7,034 bases of DNA, from NCBI GenBank assembly GCA_943323675.2, contig CALPIR020000116.1, forward strand, positions 1 to 7,034, written 5' to 3'. Of the stretch, positions 6,552-7,034 are shown one piece after another. This DNA is from Chitinophaga pinensis (GTDB lineage Bacteria; Bacteroidota; Bacteroidia; UKL13-3). Under the pieces are notes generated by a model. That model did not search any database, was not told the origin of the DNA, and saw only the letters and a program-made list of their open reading frames with translations. The first letter of the stretch is position 1. Each line of letters begins with the position of its first letter. The translations under genes were made by a program, and so were the position numbers.

Positions 6552-7034
6552 ATGACCAACGAAATTGAAAATATTATCGACTTATTTGATGAGTTGTATG
6601 TGTTTGAAACAAAGGATGAGCTTGCTGCAAAAGTAAAATCTGATGTTGTTACCATGCCAATGGAGACTGTTTTCCTAGAGCAAGTTGATGAGAAGAAATC
6701 AACTGTTCCTGAAACTGAACCTCCAATTAGTATTCAAGTGCCAACAATACAAAACGATTCTTTTGTTGAAACCCAACCGGAATTACCATCACCTCAAAAA
6801 GAGCCTTTAGTTCAAATACCGTTGAATTATTCGGGTGCAAACAAAAGGCTTATTGCTATTATATACAATGATATAATTAATGATAGCCGAGAAAATGTTG
6901 GAATGTTAAGTGATTTAATAACTAAAGGTCTCAAATTCAGCATGGATGATGTTGCTGTTGTACGATTGTCAAAAAACCAAAATTATTCAATTGAGCAGAT
7001 TTTGGAACAATTGAAGCCTAAACAAGCCATCATA
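6552..7034 (+). CDS. Hypothetical protein, 3' end beyond the window
   Basis: An ATG at 6552 opens a frame of 161 codons that runs to the window edge without a stop, so the C-terminus is missing. The product has three visible parts. Residues 1-30 look like an acidic amphipathic helix (ENIIDLFDELYVFE). Residues about 35-92 are a low-complexity linker rich in Pro, Glu, Gln and Val, likely disordered. Residues about 97-161 look like the start of a small alpha/beta domain: strand RLIAIIYND (99-107), a helix around VGMLSDLITKGL (116-127), strand DVAVVRL (133-139), a helix around IEQILEQLK (147-155), then strand AII. No signal peptide, membrane helix or catalytic motif is seen, so a cytoplasmic protein is likely. 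I do not recognise it with certainty; the domain order recalls small Bacteroidota hypothetical proteins and faintly the DNA polymerase III psi subunit. It is divergent from ilvE with 16 bp between starts. Confidence 0.85.
   Translation, partial: MTNEIENIIDLFDELYVFETKDELAAKVKSDVVTMPMETVFLEQVDEKKSTVPETEPPISIQVPTIQNDSFVETQPELPSPQKEPLVQIPLNYSGANKRLIAIIYNDIINDSRENVGMLSDLITKGLKFSMDDVAVVRLSKNQNYSIEQILEQLKPKQAII
6628..6660 (-). promoter_or_regulatory. Putative ilvE promoter, TTG-N22-TACTTTTG
   Basis: On the minus strand TACTTTTG (6635-6628) matches TAnnTTTG fully, and a TTG (6660-6658) lies 22 bases upstream, within the TTG-N17-23-TAnnTTTG arrangement known for Flavobacterium-type promoters. Transcription would start near 6622, giving ilvE a leader of about 85-90 bases. 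The whole promoter lies inside the first 110 bases of the divergent hypothetical gene. It is the only candidate in the window with both elements in place. Confidence 0.5.

Noticed and set aside
6536..6655. N-terminal extension of ilvE to the ATG at 6655 (40 more residues)
   Set aside because: The extension is Ser/Asn/Ile-rich, lacks aminotransferase character, overlaps the divergent gene completely and is antisense to it. The ATG at 6535 gives the normal family length and follows an A-rich tract.

Overview
The window reads as chromosomal DNA from a member of the Bacteroidota. The evidence is the AT-rich composition, a SusC/Oar-style TonB-dependent receptor with an N-terminal carboxypeptidase-regulatory-like domain, several matches to the Bacteroidota -7 promoter element TAnnTTTG, and A-rich tracts instead of Shine-Dalgarno sequences before start codons. 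Genus and species cannot be read from it. I see no mobile element, CRISPR array, RNA gene, phage gene or defence module.

Layout, left to right. Bases 1-108 hold a putative leftward promoter for a gene outside the window and a putative rightward promoter for the first gene. A 306-aa membrane-anchored coiled-coil protein of unknown function (109-1029, +) follows and ends at a strong intrinsic terminator (1057-1091). Next is a 12-helix APC-superfamily amino acid permease (best start TTG at 1129, end 2478, +). It converges tail to tail, with a 2-bp gap, on a 954-aa TonB-dependent outer-membrane receptor (2481-5345, -) that has no SusD partner here. A 128-bp gap (5346-5473) carries the receptor's probable promoter and the ilvE terminator. 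Then comes ilvE, a branched-chain amino acid aminotransferase (5474-6535, -). Only 16 bp away and divergent is a 3'-truncated unrecognised gene (6552-7034, +).

The genes do not form one operon. There is a loose amino acid theme (permease, and transamination of Leu/Ile/Val), but strand changes and two terminators separate these units, so co-regulation is not supported. This looks like ordinary core genome. The most interesting points are local: the ilvE/hypothetical divergent junction, where each gene's best promoter lies inside the other's coding sequence; the permease start, where the longest reading frame begins inside the preceding terminator hairpin; and two conserved-looking proteins of unknown function. 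I found no convincing undescribed multi-gene system.
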